Below are positions 24,312 through 32,200 of a stretch of 64,000 nt of DNA, piece after piece. The stretch comes from E44-bin32 sp034430595 (GTDB lineage: Bacteria; Chloroflexota; Anaerolineae; Anaerolineales; E44-bin32). The position numbers and the translations under genes are program-made. Location of the stretch: contig DAOUEL010000031.1 of assembly GCA_034430595.1 (NCBI GenBank), forward strand, positions 62,001 to 126,000, given 5' to 3'. Below the pieces are notes generated by a model, which worked only from the letters and a program-made list of their open reading frames with translations, ran no database searches and was not told where the DNA came from. How positions within the stretch are numbered: position 1 is the first letter of the stretch; every line of letters begins with the position of its first letter.

Positions 24312-25298
24312 ATGCCCACCAACCTGACCCCGGAATACTACAAAACTGAGGAGCGTTTTCGAGAAGCGACGACGAATGAGGAAAAGATCGCGCTGCTCGA
24401 AGATATGCTCAGCCTGATTCCCAAACATAAGGGCACTGACCACCTGCGCGCCGACCTGCGCCGCAAGCTCTCCAAGCTCAAGGACTCCGTTGGCGCCAAG
24501 GGGAAGGTTGGCCGCTTCACCTCGGCTTTTAATATTGACCGTGAAGGTGCCGGGCAGGTTACGCTGGTCGGGCCGGCCAATACGGGTAAATCCTCCCTTG
24601 TCGCCGCCCTGACCAACGCCGAGCCGGAAGTCGCCGAATACCCCTTCACAACGCGCAAGCCAACCCCGGGCATGATGCCAATCGACAATATCCAGGTGCA
24701 GCTGATCGATACACCGCCCATCGATCGCGAATTCGTAGAGCCAGAGTTGATCGACCTGATCCGCCGGGCCGACCTGGTCCTGTTGATGGTCGACCTGCAA
24801 GCATTCCCAATCGAGCAATTTGAAGAATCCATTGCCTTCCTCGAAGCGAATCGAATCGTCCCGGCCCATCGTCGCGAACAGTTTCCACAGGATATCCGCT
24901 GGGCATCACCGCCTTTCCTGATCCTGGTGAACAAAGTCGACGATGAAAGCCATGACGAGGATTACGAGGTATTTCGTGAATTTATTCCTGCGGATTGGCC
25001 CACGCTGCCAATATCCATCCTGGCCGCACGCGGGATCGAGGCGATGAAGAAGGATGTGTTCGAGGCGCTTGAGATTATTCGGGTTTACTCCAAAGCGCCC
25101 GGCCGGGATCCAGATTACAACTCCCCCTTCGTCATGAAACGCGGCGGAACGGTGGACGAGTTTGCAGCGAAAATCCACCAGGATTTCTCCCGAAATCTAA
25201 AAGCCGCTCGCGTCTGGGGCAGCGGTGAGTTCGAAGGCCAGATGGTCAGTCGTGATTATGAACTCCACGATGGCGACGTTGTGGAGCTTCGCATATAA
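24312..25298 (+). CDS. DRG-like GTPase with TGS domain
   Basis: A 328-residue Obg-superfamily GTPase of the DRG type. A helical N-terminus (about 15-55) precedes G1 GPANTGKS (87-94) with VTLVG before it, the switch region with TTRKPTPGMMP, G3 as DTPPI (in place of the usual DxxG), G4 NKVD near 206, and a C-terminal TGS domain (about 265-328) ending GSGEFEGQMV and DGDVVELRI. DRG/TGS proteins work with ribosomes or RNA; the exact target is not known here. Start at ATG 24312 with AAGG upstream; GTG 24294 is possible. The DTPP form of G3 is known from a bacterial/archaeal subgroup. Confidence 0.75.
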   Translation: MPTNLTPEYYKTEERFREATTNEEKIALLEDMLSLIPKHKGTDHLRADLRRKLSKLKDSVGAKGKVGRFTSAFNIDREGAGQVTLVGPANTGKSSLVAALTNAEPEVAEYPFTTRKPTPGMMPIDNIQVQLIDTPPIDREFVEPELIDLIRRADLVLLMVDLQAFPIEQFEESIAFLEANRIVPAHRREQFPQDIRWASPPFLILVNKVDDESHDEDYEVFREFIPADWPTLPISILAARGIEAMKKDVFEALEIIRVYSKAPGRDPDYNSPFVMKRGGTVDEFAAKIHQDFSRNLKAARVWGSGEFEGQMVSRDYELHDGDVVELRI

Positions 25299-25374
25299 GA
25301 CCCCTTTTTCAGCGAACCGCATGAACCTGAAACCGATGCCAGGTGTATGGTTATCGGATTGACAGGGAGGGAGA

Positions 25375-26088
25375 GTGGGCGGTTCCTTCGACTTCGAGCG
25401 GGCATGGCAGGGGAAACTCAGGACAGCGCTGGCCCAGACTGCCGGAGAAGCCACCCGGCATTTGATCCTTGAAGGCGGGGGGCAGCTTAGCGACCAATCG
25501 GCTCGCGGGGAGGTCGTCCAGTGGACAAGCCAAATGCTAGCGCGGGCGGAAGCTGCTCTCGATGAAGGAGAACTGGCGCAGGTCTTCACGGGCTGCGCCT
25601 GCCATTATCCAGCTGAGGAGCTGATTCCCTTGCGGGAGGCCTTCGCCCACGCTGGCGACCTGTATGCGATCCTGGCACAACTGCAGGAGCGATTCGAGCA
25701 CTTCCTGACCAGCATAATCAAGCTGCCGCGTGAATGCTTGGACGAGGTCGTATCGCGCGGCTGGGGGTTGGCCGGCCGGCTCGTAGGCGACACGATTATC
25801 GCCACCAAGATCCCCAAGAGCGGCTACTTGCTCGAGTACCTGCAGGAGCTAGATCGCGACCGCCGCCGTGCTCTCTACTGCCACTGTCCCCGCGTGCGCT
25901 CGGCAGTGGCCGATGGCCAGCAGCTCTCAAAAACCTACTGCTACTGCGGCGCCGGCTACTACCAGAACCTGTGGGAGACTATTCTCGACCAACCGGTCAA
26001 AGTCGAGGTCGTGAGCAGCGTCCTCTCCGGTGACGACACCTGCACGGTTGCCATCCATCTGCCGCCTGGAATTTACGCCGCTATGTAG
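25375..26088 (+). CDS. Cys-rich hypothetical protein with two CxC motifs
   Basis: A 237-residue protein with an N-terminal two-thirds of helices and a short C-terminal section holding CHC (C169, C171) in YCHCPRVR and CYC (C189, C191) in YCYCGAGYYQNLWE, followed by strands VKVEVVSSVLSGDD and CTVAIHLP. Two CxC pairs 18 residues apart could bind zinc or an Fe-S cluster. It is reminiscent of DUF6144-type proteins, whose function is unknown; I am not sure of this family. GTG start at 25375 with GGGAGGGAG close upstream. Follows the GTPase by 76 bases. Confidence 0.5.
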   Translation: MGGSFDFERAWQGKLRTALAQTAGEATRHLILEGGGQLSDQSARGEVVQWTSQMLARAEAALDEGELAQVFTGCACHYPAEELIPLREAFAHAGDLYAILAQLQERFEHFLTSIIKLPRECLDEVVSRGWGLAGRLVGDTIIATKIPKSGYLLEYLQELDRDRRRALYCHCPRVRSAVADGQQLSKTYCYCGAGYYQNLWETILDQPVKVEVVSSVLSGDDTCTVAIHLPPGIYAAM

Positions 26089-26457
26089 CGCCAGGATGAT
26101 CCTGCGAAGCAGAGACACGAAGATCGCACTACAGCAACTTGATCTCAGGCTCCGTACCCGGATGCTCCCCTTTCCACAGCGAGGCATCCTGCCGTTTGCC
26201 ACCGCACCTTGCTGGTCATTCTCTCCTATCCACGATCGAAGAGCTAAACTGGTGGCCATGACCCGTGAGAAGTGGTCCAGATCAACAGCAAAGACTCCCC
26301 GTCCAAATGTGAACATCCGACAGACGAAGTACACTTACCAAAGCCCTGGTCTGACCCGTCCACCTGAGCGAGATCGAATAGAATATGCCCATCGAATGAC
26401 AAGCAGCTTGGCCAGTTCGCTGCCAGCCAGGAGATCTACATCGGAGAGGAGAGCCAA
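26089..26457. other. 369-base interval without recognisable gene
   Basis: Between the CxC protein and the acetyltransferase all frames either break or read as compositionally biased, non-protein-like text. No stem-loop with T-run, repeat or homology could be recognised. GGAGAG at the end is the ribosome-binding site of the next gene. Confidence 0.5.
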
Positions 26458-27009
26458 ATGATCCATGGCAAGAACGTCATCCTGCGCCAGGTGCGAGAGC
26501 AAGACCTGGATGAATTCTTCCAATATGCCAATGATTACCTCGCCCGTGGCGATTACTGGCCGGCAGGTCTGATGCCCGAAGTTCGCTCTCGGAATGAATT
26601 CAAGGAGAACGGCTGGTGGGAAGAAGAGCGCGGCACGCTGCTCATCACGGATCACAAGGATAAAATGCTGGGAAGATTGTTCTTCTGGAAATCGATGAGC
26701 TATGTCGATGCATTCGAGATTGGCGGCATGATTTTCCAAGCGCAGGAGCGCGGCAAAGGCATTATGAGCGAAGCTCTACCGATGCTGATCGCCTGGCTAT
26801 TCGATACCAAGCGCGTCTACCGGCTGCATGCGACCCACCTGCCTGGCAATCAGGCTTCACAGACCGTACTGCAGCGGGCTGGCATGAAGTATGAGGGCAC
26901 GCTGAGAAAAGCCGTATTTCACCGCGGCCAGTATGTCGACCTGCTCATGTATTCCATCCTGCGCGACGAATCCCCGGGTTTGAAAGAGCTGCTGGAGGAA
27001 TCTTCGTAG
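26458..27009 (+). CDS. GNAT-family acetyltransferase (RimJ/RimL-like)
   Basis: A 183-residue GNAT enzyme that transfers acetyl from acetyl-CoA to an amine. Seen: the N-terminal NVILRQVREQDLDEFFQYAND, FEIGGMIFQAQERGKGIMSEAL (about 90-111; motif A with Q-x-x-G-x-G-type loop QERGKG), RVYRLHATHLPGNQASQTVLQRAGM (motif B, N-x-x-S) and YEGTLRKAVFHRGQYVDLLMYSIL at the end. This order is standard for RimJ/RimL-type ribosomal-protein or small-amine acetyltransferases. GGAGAG stands eight bases before the ATG. Substrate not predictable. Confidence 0.8.
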   Translation: MIHGKNVILRQVREQDLDEFFQYANDYLARGDYWPAGLMPEVRSRNEFKENGWWEEERGTLLITDHKDKMLGRLFFWKSMSYVDAFEIGGMIFQAQERGKGIMSEALPMLIAWLFDTKRVYRLHATHLPGNQASQTVLQRAGMKYEGTLRKAVFHRGQYVDLLMYSILRDESPGLKELLEESS

Positions 27010-27096
27010 AGCTCAGGACAATACGCCAATTCCTCAGCCCATGTAATCCTGCTCCACCGAACCGCTCGGTTTGCACGCCTGGTCTTGATCTCGGAG

Positions 27097-27116
27097 GGGC
27101 GAGCAGCCACTCGCCC
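27097..27116. repeat. Small palindrome, possible REP-like element
   Basis: GGGCGAG and CTCGCCC form a 7-base stem around CAGCCA in a 240-base intergenic stretch, followed by TAC. It resembles the GGGCGAG-CTCGCCC palindromes scattered in several genomes. Only one copy was noticed in this window. Confidence 0.3.
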
Positions 27117-27249
27117 TACGCTGCCTTGCAAACCTCACCTCCCCGAGCAATTCATCGCATTTGTGCGCCCGGCCGAAAACGTAGTGGCGGGATGAACGCG
27201 CGCTCGAGCGGACCTGATAGAATTCAAACGGGTGAAGGGAGTGTGCGCA

Positions 27250-27813
27250 ATGGAACAGAATAAAAAACCGGCAGCCCAACTTCAGCTGGCGACCTTCGGC
27301 GGTGGCTGCTTCTGGTGCCTCGATCCGGTTTTCTCTGATCTGGTCGGCGTAGAGCAGGTCGTGGTGGGTTATGCCGGCGGAGATAAAGCCGACCCTAGCT
27401 ATAAACTGGTCTGCACGGGACGTACAGGGCATGCTGAAGTCGTTCAGGTAACCTTTGATCCCTCCCGGATCAGCTATCGCGAATTGTTAGAAATCTTCTT
27501 CAATGTGCATGATCCCACCACGCTCAACCGGCAGGGAGCGGATGCGGGCACCCAGTACCGCTCGATCATCCTCGCGCATGACGCAGAACAGGAGCAGGTT
27601 GCACGCTCGGTGATTGAGGATCTCTCAAATGAAGGGATCTGGCCTAATCCGATTGTGACCCAGGTCGAGACCTACCAGGTCTTCTATCCAGCTGAGGCTT
27701 ACCATCAGGACTATTTCGCAAAGAATCCGGGTCAGGGCTACTGCCAGGTCGTAATCGCGCCGAAGGTCAGCAAGTTCCGTAAAACCTACGCAGCTCGCTT
27801 GAAATCGAGCTAA
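27250..27813 (+). CDS. msrA: Peptide methionine-(S)-S-oxide reductase
   Basis: A 187-residue MsrA, which reduces methionine-S-sulfoxide in proteins. The catalytic motif GGGCFWC has the reactive Cys at position 20; further family motifs are VVVGYAGG (about 38-45), GRTGHAEVVQVTFDP, FFNVHDPTTLNRQGADAGTQYRS and the recycling region toward the C-terminus. The second Cys of the motif (C23) and C53/C174-like cysteines could resolve the disulfide. ATG 27250 is preceded by AGGGAG; the frame starts earlier at 27232 (GTG). Cytoplasmic; electrons from thioredoxin. Confidence 0.92.
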   Translation: MEQNKKPAAQLQLATFGGGCFWCLDPVFSDLVGVEQVVVGYAGGDKADPSYKLVCTGRTGHAEVVQVTFDPSRISYRELLEIFFNVHDPTTLNRQGADAGTQYRSIILAHDAEQEQVARSVIEDLSNEGIWPNPIVTQVETYQVFYPAEAYHQDYFAKNPGQGYCQVVIAPKVSKFRKTYAARLKSS

Positions 27814-27961
27814 GGTCTGACCGTCGGGATGGCTGCAGGGAGATCCGCAATGTCAGATTCAACGAAAGTCGTCTGTGAAACGCTAACCCCTGGCAAACAG
27901 CCGACGCGCATCGATCGCTGAAATCGTCAGTCCGATCATTCTTTGGATCACGAGGCCAGAT

Positions 27962-28281
27962 ATGCATATCAATGATCTATCGCATCAGACAGCTCGCGAA
28001 GTCGTCCCCGGCTACCGGGCCCGCTTCGTACACAGTGATAGGGTCACGCTTGCCTACTGGGATATCGAGGCTGGCGCCGCTCTTCCAGAGCATGCCCATC
28101 CCCACGAACAGCTTACAAACGTCATCTCGGGCAAATTCCAGCTAACGATCGCTGGCGAAACCCACCTGTTGGAACCAGGCTGGTGGCCGAGATACCACCG
28201 AACGTTCTCCATTCCGGGGTTGCACAGACCGCATGCCGCCTGATCGACGTGTTCTGTCCTGTGCGAGAGGACTACCGCTGA
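27962..28281 (+). pseudogene. Small cupin protein interrupted by a frameshift
   Basis: The gene begins with an intact single-domain cupin: WDIEAGAALPEHAHPHEQL holds the metal-binding His/Glu residues and ISGKFQLTIAGETHLLEPG follows. After EPG the reading frame becomes WWPRYHRTF, which is unlike a cupin, but the neighbouring frame continues exactly as expected with VAEIPPNVLHSGVAQTACRLIDVFCPVREDYR to TGA 28281. The break is at about 28180-28183, equivalent to loss of one base. Restored length is about 106 residues, normal for the family. It is either a recent frameshift or a sequencing error. The unrepaired frame ends at 28243. Confidence 0.7.
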
Positions 28282-28403
28282 AAATACTCAAGGTTGATTC
28301 AATCCACGGGGCAGCAGAAAGGGGGATGTTTCATGTACTTGCATCGCGGCACACTTGCAGGGAAAATGCAGGCATCTGCAGAACATGAATTGAGGAGTTT
28401 GCG

Positions 28404-28712
28404 ATGGCGAAGGGGATACTTCTGCTGCTGGTGATCATGTTCGGCGCGATGTGGCTCATCCTGCGACCGGGAATCCTGATCGCCCAACCAAGTCCAAGTC
28501 TGCCAGACGGTATGACGCTAATCTATCTCGACAAGCCGGCCGGCGTAAAAGTCTTCAACTCGACCGATTCCCAATGTGTTGCCATATATGGGACAGCCAG
28601 TGGATCGTGTCGGGATCAAGTGCTCGCCGATTCCCAGTTATTCTTTCAGAATGAACTCGTTCAACTGCCGTACATGTCCTGGCTGGCGGACCTGCTGCAG
28701 GTTAATCCATAG
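28404..28712 (+). CDS. Small secreted or membrane-anchored protein
   Basis: A 102-residue protein. One hydrophobic segment at residues 4-24 (ILLLLVIMFGAMWLILRPG) serves as signal anchor or signal peptide; the rest is polar with two cysteines (CVAIYG and CRDQVL, about 58 and 69) that could form a disulfide. No family recognised. GAGGAG stands seven bases before ATG 28404, which supports the call. Confidence 0.5.
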   Translation: MAKGILLLLVIMFGAMWLILRPGILIAQPSPSLPDGMTLIYLDKPAGVKVFNSTDSQCVAIYGTASGSCRDQVLADSQLFFQNELVQLPYMSWLADLLQVNP

Positions 28713-28850
28713 TCAACGTTCTGGCTCGCAAGATGCGGGCACGTCTCCACTTGTTGGTACCCGGGGTCCCGAAATATTCTTCAGCGGTCGCAGGACCCCT
28801 TCCCTGAAATATTCCAGCTCACATGCTCAGGCAGTAAAGAGAGCGCCTCG

Positions 28851-29192
28851 ATGGCCGAGAGGCTTTTAAAAACAAAGCTTCACATACCGGCCTCTCGGGC
28901 TGAAGTCGTCTCCCGTTCCACTCTGGTGGCATAGCTGGAGGACGTTCCGCTCCCGGTTTTCATCCTGGTCTCAGCCGCAGCCGGCTTTGGCAAGACGACC
29001 TTGCTCAGCAATTGGTCCGATTGATTTAATGGGTTCAGGCTGCAGGAGGGTGTTGACGAGCGTGGGCCGTTTGTAGCACTCAGCGGCTTTGTCCCGGATC
29101 AGGCTGCGCTTCAGGGGGTCCTCGCCAAGCTGGCCAGCCTCAACCTGCAGCTGCTCGGTGTGGAACTGATCGATTCTTCCGAAGAGACGTAG
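28851..29192 (+). pseudogene. Decayed MalT/LuxR-type regulator N-terminus
   Basis: One continuous frame from ATG 28851 reads as the start of a MalT-like ATP-dependent LuxR regulator: RLLKTKLHIPASRAEVVSR, then TAG (28932), then FILVSAAAGFGKTTLLSNW with an intact Walker A (AAGFGKTT), then TGA (29022). Downstream the same frame gives FVALSGFVPDQAALQGVLAKL and ASLNLQLLGVEL to TAG 29190, a segment typical of the C-terminal region of Chloroflexota regulators, so about 700 internal residues and the HTH are lost. Two in-frame stops and an internal deletion make it non-functional. The surrounding 645 bases (28713-29357) hold nothing else I can recognise. Confidence 0.65.
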
Positions 29193-29357
29193 TCTTCTGA
29201 GTCCCGAACCTCACTAATGGCAATCGGATGGGAGAAGGCGATGAAACCAGAGACTGCCTAGCGAGTAAGTATTTAAATTCATTTCTTGTAGGTTGGAACT
29301 CCGGAAGGCAGATGAAACGCCAAACTCCCCGGCCCGATCTTGAAGATCAAAGGGTGA

Positions 29358-30509
29358 ATGACAATGTCCGAACGCACCCTACTAACTGACAAACCTGGAT
29401 CCAGAAGCTCGCGCCTGGTGGCTCTCGACGCGCTGCGCGGCCTGATCATCGTCTTCATGGCACTTGATCATGCCAATTACTTCATCGCCCAACGCCACAG
29501 CAGCGGCGAATACTGGGGAGGCCCTTTTCCTGTATACACCGACCTGCCGTCTTTTCTGACGCGCCTCGTAACACACTTCTGCGCGCCCGGTTTCTTCCTC
29601 CTGATGGGCGCCGGGATGTCGCTGTTCGCTGCCTCACGGCGAGCGCGCGGCTGGTCATGGGGTGCTGTGCGGCGCCACTTCCTGATCCGGGGAGGGATTC
29701 TTATCGGCCTTCAGCTGCTGGTGGTCAACCTTGCATGGGGTTGGGGGTCAATTCCCTTTCCTTCAATTTACATTGGTGTGCTGATTGCGCTGGGTGGGAC
29801 AATGATCCTTGGCAGCTTCTTTCTACCGTTGGGCGATCTGCCCCTGGCGGGAATCACGCTGGCTCTATTTATCGGGACAGAATTGCTGCATCCCTCGCCT
29901 GCGCAGTGGGGGATCATCAGGGTTGGCCTGATTGACCTGCTCCTGGTTCGTCCTGGTGGAAACGCGGACCTGTGGTCGAATTACCCGGTCCTACCCTGGC
30001 TGGAGCTGGTGACCTTCGGTATGCTCCTCGGCAGATGGATTTGTAAGGCACGCCAGAAAACACTCTCAAGAGTATGGATGATTGGCCTTGGATTTCTGGC
30101 ACTCTTCCTGGTGTTGAGAAGCCTTGACGGTTTGGGGAACATCCGCCCGCGCCCGGGAAACGACTGGATGGACTTTCTCAACCCGGTTAAATACCCGCCG
30201 AGCATGACCTACACCCTGCTCACAACCGGCGTCAACCTGATCCTTCTCTCTGGCTTCAACTGGCTCAGACGCGTGCGTGAGGATCGGCTGTCAATCTTGA
30301 CTGTGTTCGGACGTGTGCCGCTCTTCGTTTACGTGCTGCATTTATTCCTTTACCTGGGATTGGGGCGTGTGCTAACCCCGCACGGTTCCTCGCTGGTTGT
30401 CATGTACGCTCTGTGGCTGCTGGGGCTGGCCATGATCTACCCGCTGGCCAGGTTGTATGCGCGCTGGAAGGCGCAGCAGCCAGCGGACTCGCCGGCGCAT
30501 TTTTTCTAG
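29358..30509 (+). CDS. Heparan-alpha-glucosaminide N-acetyltransferase-like membrane protein
   Basis: A 383-residue integral membrane protein with about ten helices of the DUF1624/HGSNAT-catalytic type. The family marks are seen at the start: SRLVALDALRGLIIVFMALDHANYF (about 14-38, with the DALRG and the conserved His in the first helix) and THFCAPGFFLLMGAGMSLF (about 73-91). HGSNAT transfers acetyl across membranes to glucosamine; bacterial relatives are uncharacterised. The last segment carries a YVLHLFLYLGLG motif. AGGG precedes ATG 29358; ATG 29364 is also possible. Confidence 0.7.
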   Translation: MTMSERTLLTDKPGSRSSRLVALDALRGLIIVFMALDHANYFIAQRHSSGEYWGGPFPVYTDLPSFLTRLVTHFCAPGFFLLMGAGMSLFAASRRARGWSWGAVRRHFLIRGGILIGLQLLVVNLAWGWGSIPFPSIYIGVLIALGGTMILGSFFLPLGDLPLAGITLALFIGTELLHPSPAQWGIIRVGLIDLLLVRPGGNADLWSNYPVLPWLELVTFGMLLGRWICKARQKTLSRVWMIGLGFLALFLVLRSLDGLGNIRPRPGNDWMDFLNPVKYPPSMTYTLLTTGVNLILLSGFNWLRRVREDRLSILTVFGRVPLFVYVLHLFLYLGLGRVLTPHGSSLVVMYALWLLGLAMIYPLARLYARWKAQQPADSPAHFF

Positions 30510-30519
30510 GAGTGTCCGT

Positions 30520-30588
30520 CATTCCGAGCCTCCGCCTCTTGTCCTTCCGAGCTTCCTCCGCTTGTCATTCCGAGCGCAAAGGGCGAGG
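30520..30588. repeat. Degenerate 23-base tandem repeat, CATTCCGAGC type
   Basis: CATTCCGAGC-like cores stand at 30520, 30543 and 30566, exactly 23 bases apart. The first two complete units match at 19 of 23 positions; the third keeps the core, then reads into GGGCGAGGAAT. Such TTCCGAGC...GCGAGGAAT elements are scattered repeats in several Chloroflexota genomes as I recall. The rest of the interval up to 30713 shows no gene. Confidence 0.5.
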
Positions 30589-30713
30589 AATACCCATGAT
30601 GCTCGCTTGAAACATGCAGTCGCCGGGATCGTCACCTTTTTTCGGGGCATCGTCTCGGAGATCTCTCGTCGCCGCACTCCTCGAGATGAAATGGAGGGCG
30701 CCAGAACTGTCTG

Positions 30714-30941
30714 TCACCTCTCAGAAGCGGCGGTTTTCGTCGCCACCCAATAAACGATCATCCAGCATGGCACGATGAAAGGAAAGATGCCATAAAGCGT
30801 GTCGGATACCGAGTGCGACCTTGCGTCGACGGCAAGAAAAACCTGCACAGAGAACGCCAATGCGAGCAGAATAACGGCCACGCCCTGCCACGAAGCTGGG
30901 CGGTAAATCCAGCCCCACGCCTTGAACCAGCGATGTCTCAT
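30714..30941 (-). CDS. Small two-helix membrane protein
   Basis: A 75-residue protein with two hydrophobic helices: WGWIYRPASWQGVAVILLALAFSVQVFLAV (about 10-39) and LYGIFPFIVPCWMIVYWVATK (about 50-69), joined by DARSHSVSDT. The RPxSWQGW-type start and HSVSDTLYGIFPF segment recur in small uncharacterised proteins of many bacteria. GGAGG stands seven to twelve bases before its ATG on the minus strand. It is downstream of, and on the same strand as, the ABC exporter operon but separated by a 28-base palindrome. Function unknown. Confidence 0.6.
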   Translation of the reverse strand: MRHRWFKAWGWIYRPASWQGVAVILLALAFSVQVFLAVDARSHSVSDTLYGIFPFIVPCWMIVYWVATKTAASER

Positions 30942-31043
30942 CTGACCCTACCTCCACTTGTGGTTTACAAGCATCAGTGTAGGAACGATCGACTGGCAAT
31001 AACTCTCAAAAAACCTCTGCCTGGATCAGGTGGCGAATCAATA

Positions 31044-31071
31044 CGGGGGCTGCACAATTGTGCAGCCCCCG
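31044..31071 (-). terminator. 28-base perfect palindrome after ABC permease operon
   Basis: CGGGGGCTGCACAA is followed immediately by its exact complement, giving 14-base arms and no spacer. It starts 20 bases beyond the permease stop on the minus strand. No T-run follows on that strand; on the plus strand a weak pyrimidine run does. Terminator is the likeliest role; a protein-binding site is the alternative. Confidence 0.5.
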
Positions 31072-31090
31072 CTTCTCGTTCTGGCGGCAC

Positions 31091-32191
31091 TCAGACTTCC
31101 CGCCTCCGTATCCCCCAGATGCTCAAACCGAGCAGCAAAAGGGTTGGAATGAACATCCGCAGCAGGTCAACCGTTAGCCGCGGCCAGTCGATGCTGGCGG
31201 TCATGCTCATGCAGACCATTTCGGATAGTGCAACGGTGGGTAGCAGACTAAAAACTGTAGCCAACCATGCCGGAAGGTTGCTTGCGAACTGCCCGACAAA
31301 AACCGGCAGCAGCAGCACCACCAGCAGCAGCCCGAGCCACAGGTTCATCGACGCCGGCTCATCCGAGAACGTCCCGATCACCAACCCCAGCACGACCGCA
31401 AAAGCTGATCCTGCCAGGACAGCGATCACGATCACAGACCAATGCACGATCAACCCGGCAGCCATCAAGCAGAAGACGGCAGCTGCCGCCAGGCAGTAGG
31501 CCAGTCCTGCTAGTGACTTGCCGACCGCGATGTGGGTCATGCTGGCCGGCGAGACCAGCAGCGTTGAAAACGTCCCGGTTTGTTTCTCCTCCTGGATCAA
31601 GCCCGGAGTCATGTAGACGCCGATGATGAAGAGCGCGTTCACCAGGCCTGTCGCGACCATCACCATCTGTCCCGTCGACTCGAGCGTGGGGTAGACTGCG
31701 TTTCCCGCATAGCTGATGGTTACGGTCGCACCCCACATCTCGCTCAGCAGGCGTTCCACGGATTCAAACGTATCACGGACGACTTCCGGGTCGATCCAGT
31801 AAGGATAGTAGCCAGTGAGTTCAAGAGTGCCATCCGCGGCAACGGACGGAGGCAGTTCATCTGGCAGGAGCACGCCCAAGGCCGGAGCGAAGGATTGGCC
31901 GAGTTCGACCTCCAGCGCCATCTGGTCCTCGAGTGCGAAGGCGGGGAACTCCGTTTCCCGGCGAAGATCTCGCACGAGCTCACGCCCGGAGGGCCCGGCG
32001 AAGCCGACGCGCGGCTGGTCGGACATGCCAACCAGCATGCGCATTGCAAAGGCTCCCACCATCAGAGTTGCTACTCCGATCATGATCCCGATCATTACCC
32101 GGTTCTTGAGCGAGTCGAGGATGTCCTTCCAGGCAATCGCTAGGATTATGCGCAGCCCGCTGCCAGAAGTCCTTTGTGTTTCTGTCATCAT
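31091..32191 (-). CDS. ABC-2 type transporter permease (NatB-like), second subunit
   Basis: A 366-residue permease of an ABC exporter. One membrane helix at the N-terminus (about 30-50) is followed by a ~130-residue extracytoplasmic loop (about 55-165) and then five helices from about 175 to 355, the classical NatB/ABC-2 shape. QEEKQTGTFSTLLVSPAS near 205-222 is the cytoplasmic coupling segment. GGGAGG lies before ATG 32191. Nine bases follow the stop of the first permease. With the ATPase at 33342-34094 it forms a heteromeric exporter, substrate unknown (NatAB members export Na+). Confidence 0.8.
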   Translation of the reverse strand: MMTETQRTSGSGLRIILAIAWKDILDSLKNRVMIGIMIGVATLMVGAFAMRMLVGMSDQPRVGFAGPSGRELVRDLRRETEFPAFALEDQMALEVELGQSFAPALGVLLPDELPPSVAADGTLELTGYYPYWIDPEVVRDTFESVERLLSEMWGATVTISYAGNAVYPTLESTGQMVMVATGLVNALFIIGVYMTPGLIQEEKQTGTFSTLLVSPASMTHIAVGKSLAGLAYCLAAAAVFCLMAAGLIVHWSVIVIAVLAGSAFAVVLGLVIGTFSDEPASMNLWLGLLLVVLLLPVFVGQFASNLPAWLATVFSLLPTVALSEMVCMSMTASIDWPRLTVDLLRMFIPTLLLLGLSIWGIRRREV

Positions 32192-32200
32192 CGACCTCCC

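Noticed and set aside
28932..29024. Recoding of TAG/TGA in the MalT-like gene
   Set aside because: The protein lacks most of its length between the blocks, so the stops are decay rather than programmed read-through or selenocysteine.
30520..30588. CRISPR array
   Set aside because: Only three short cores in contiguous 23-base units, with no unique spacers and no cas genes in the window.
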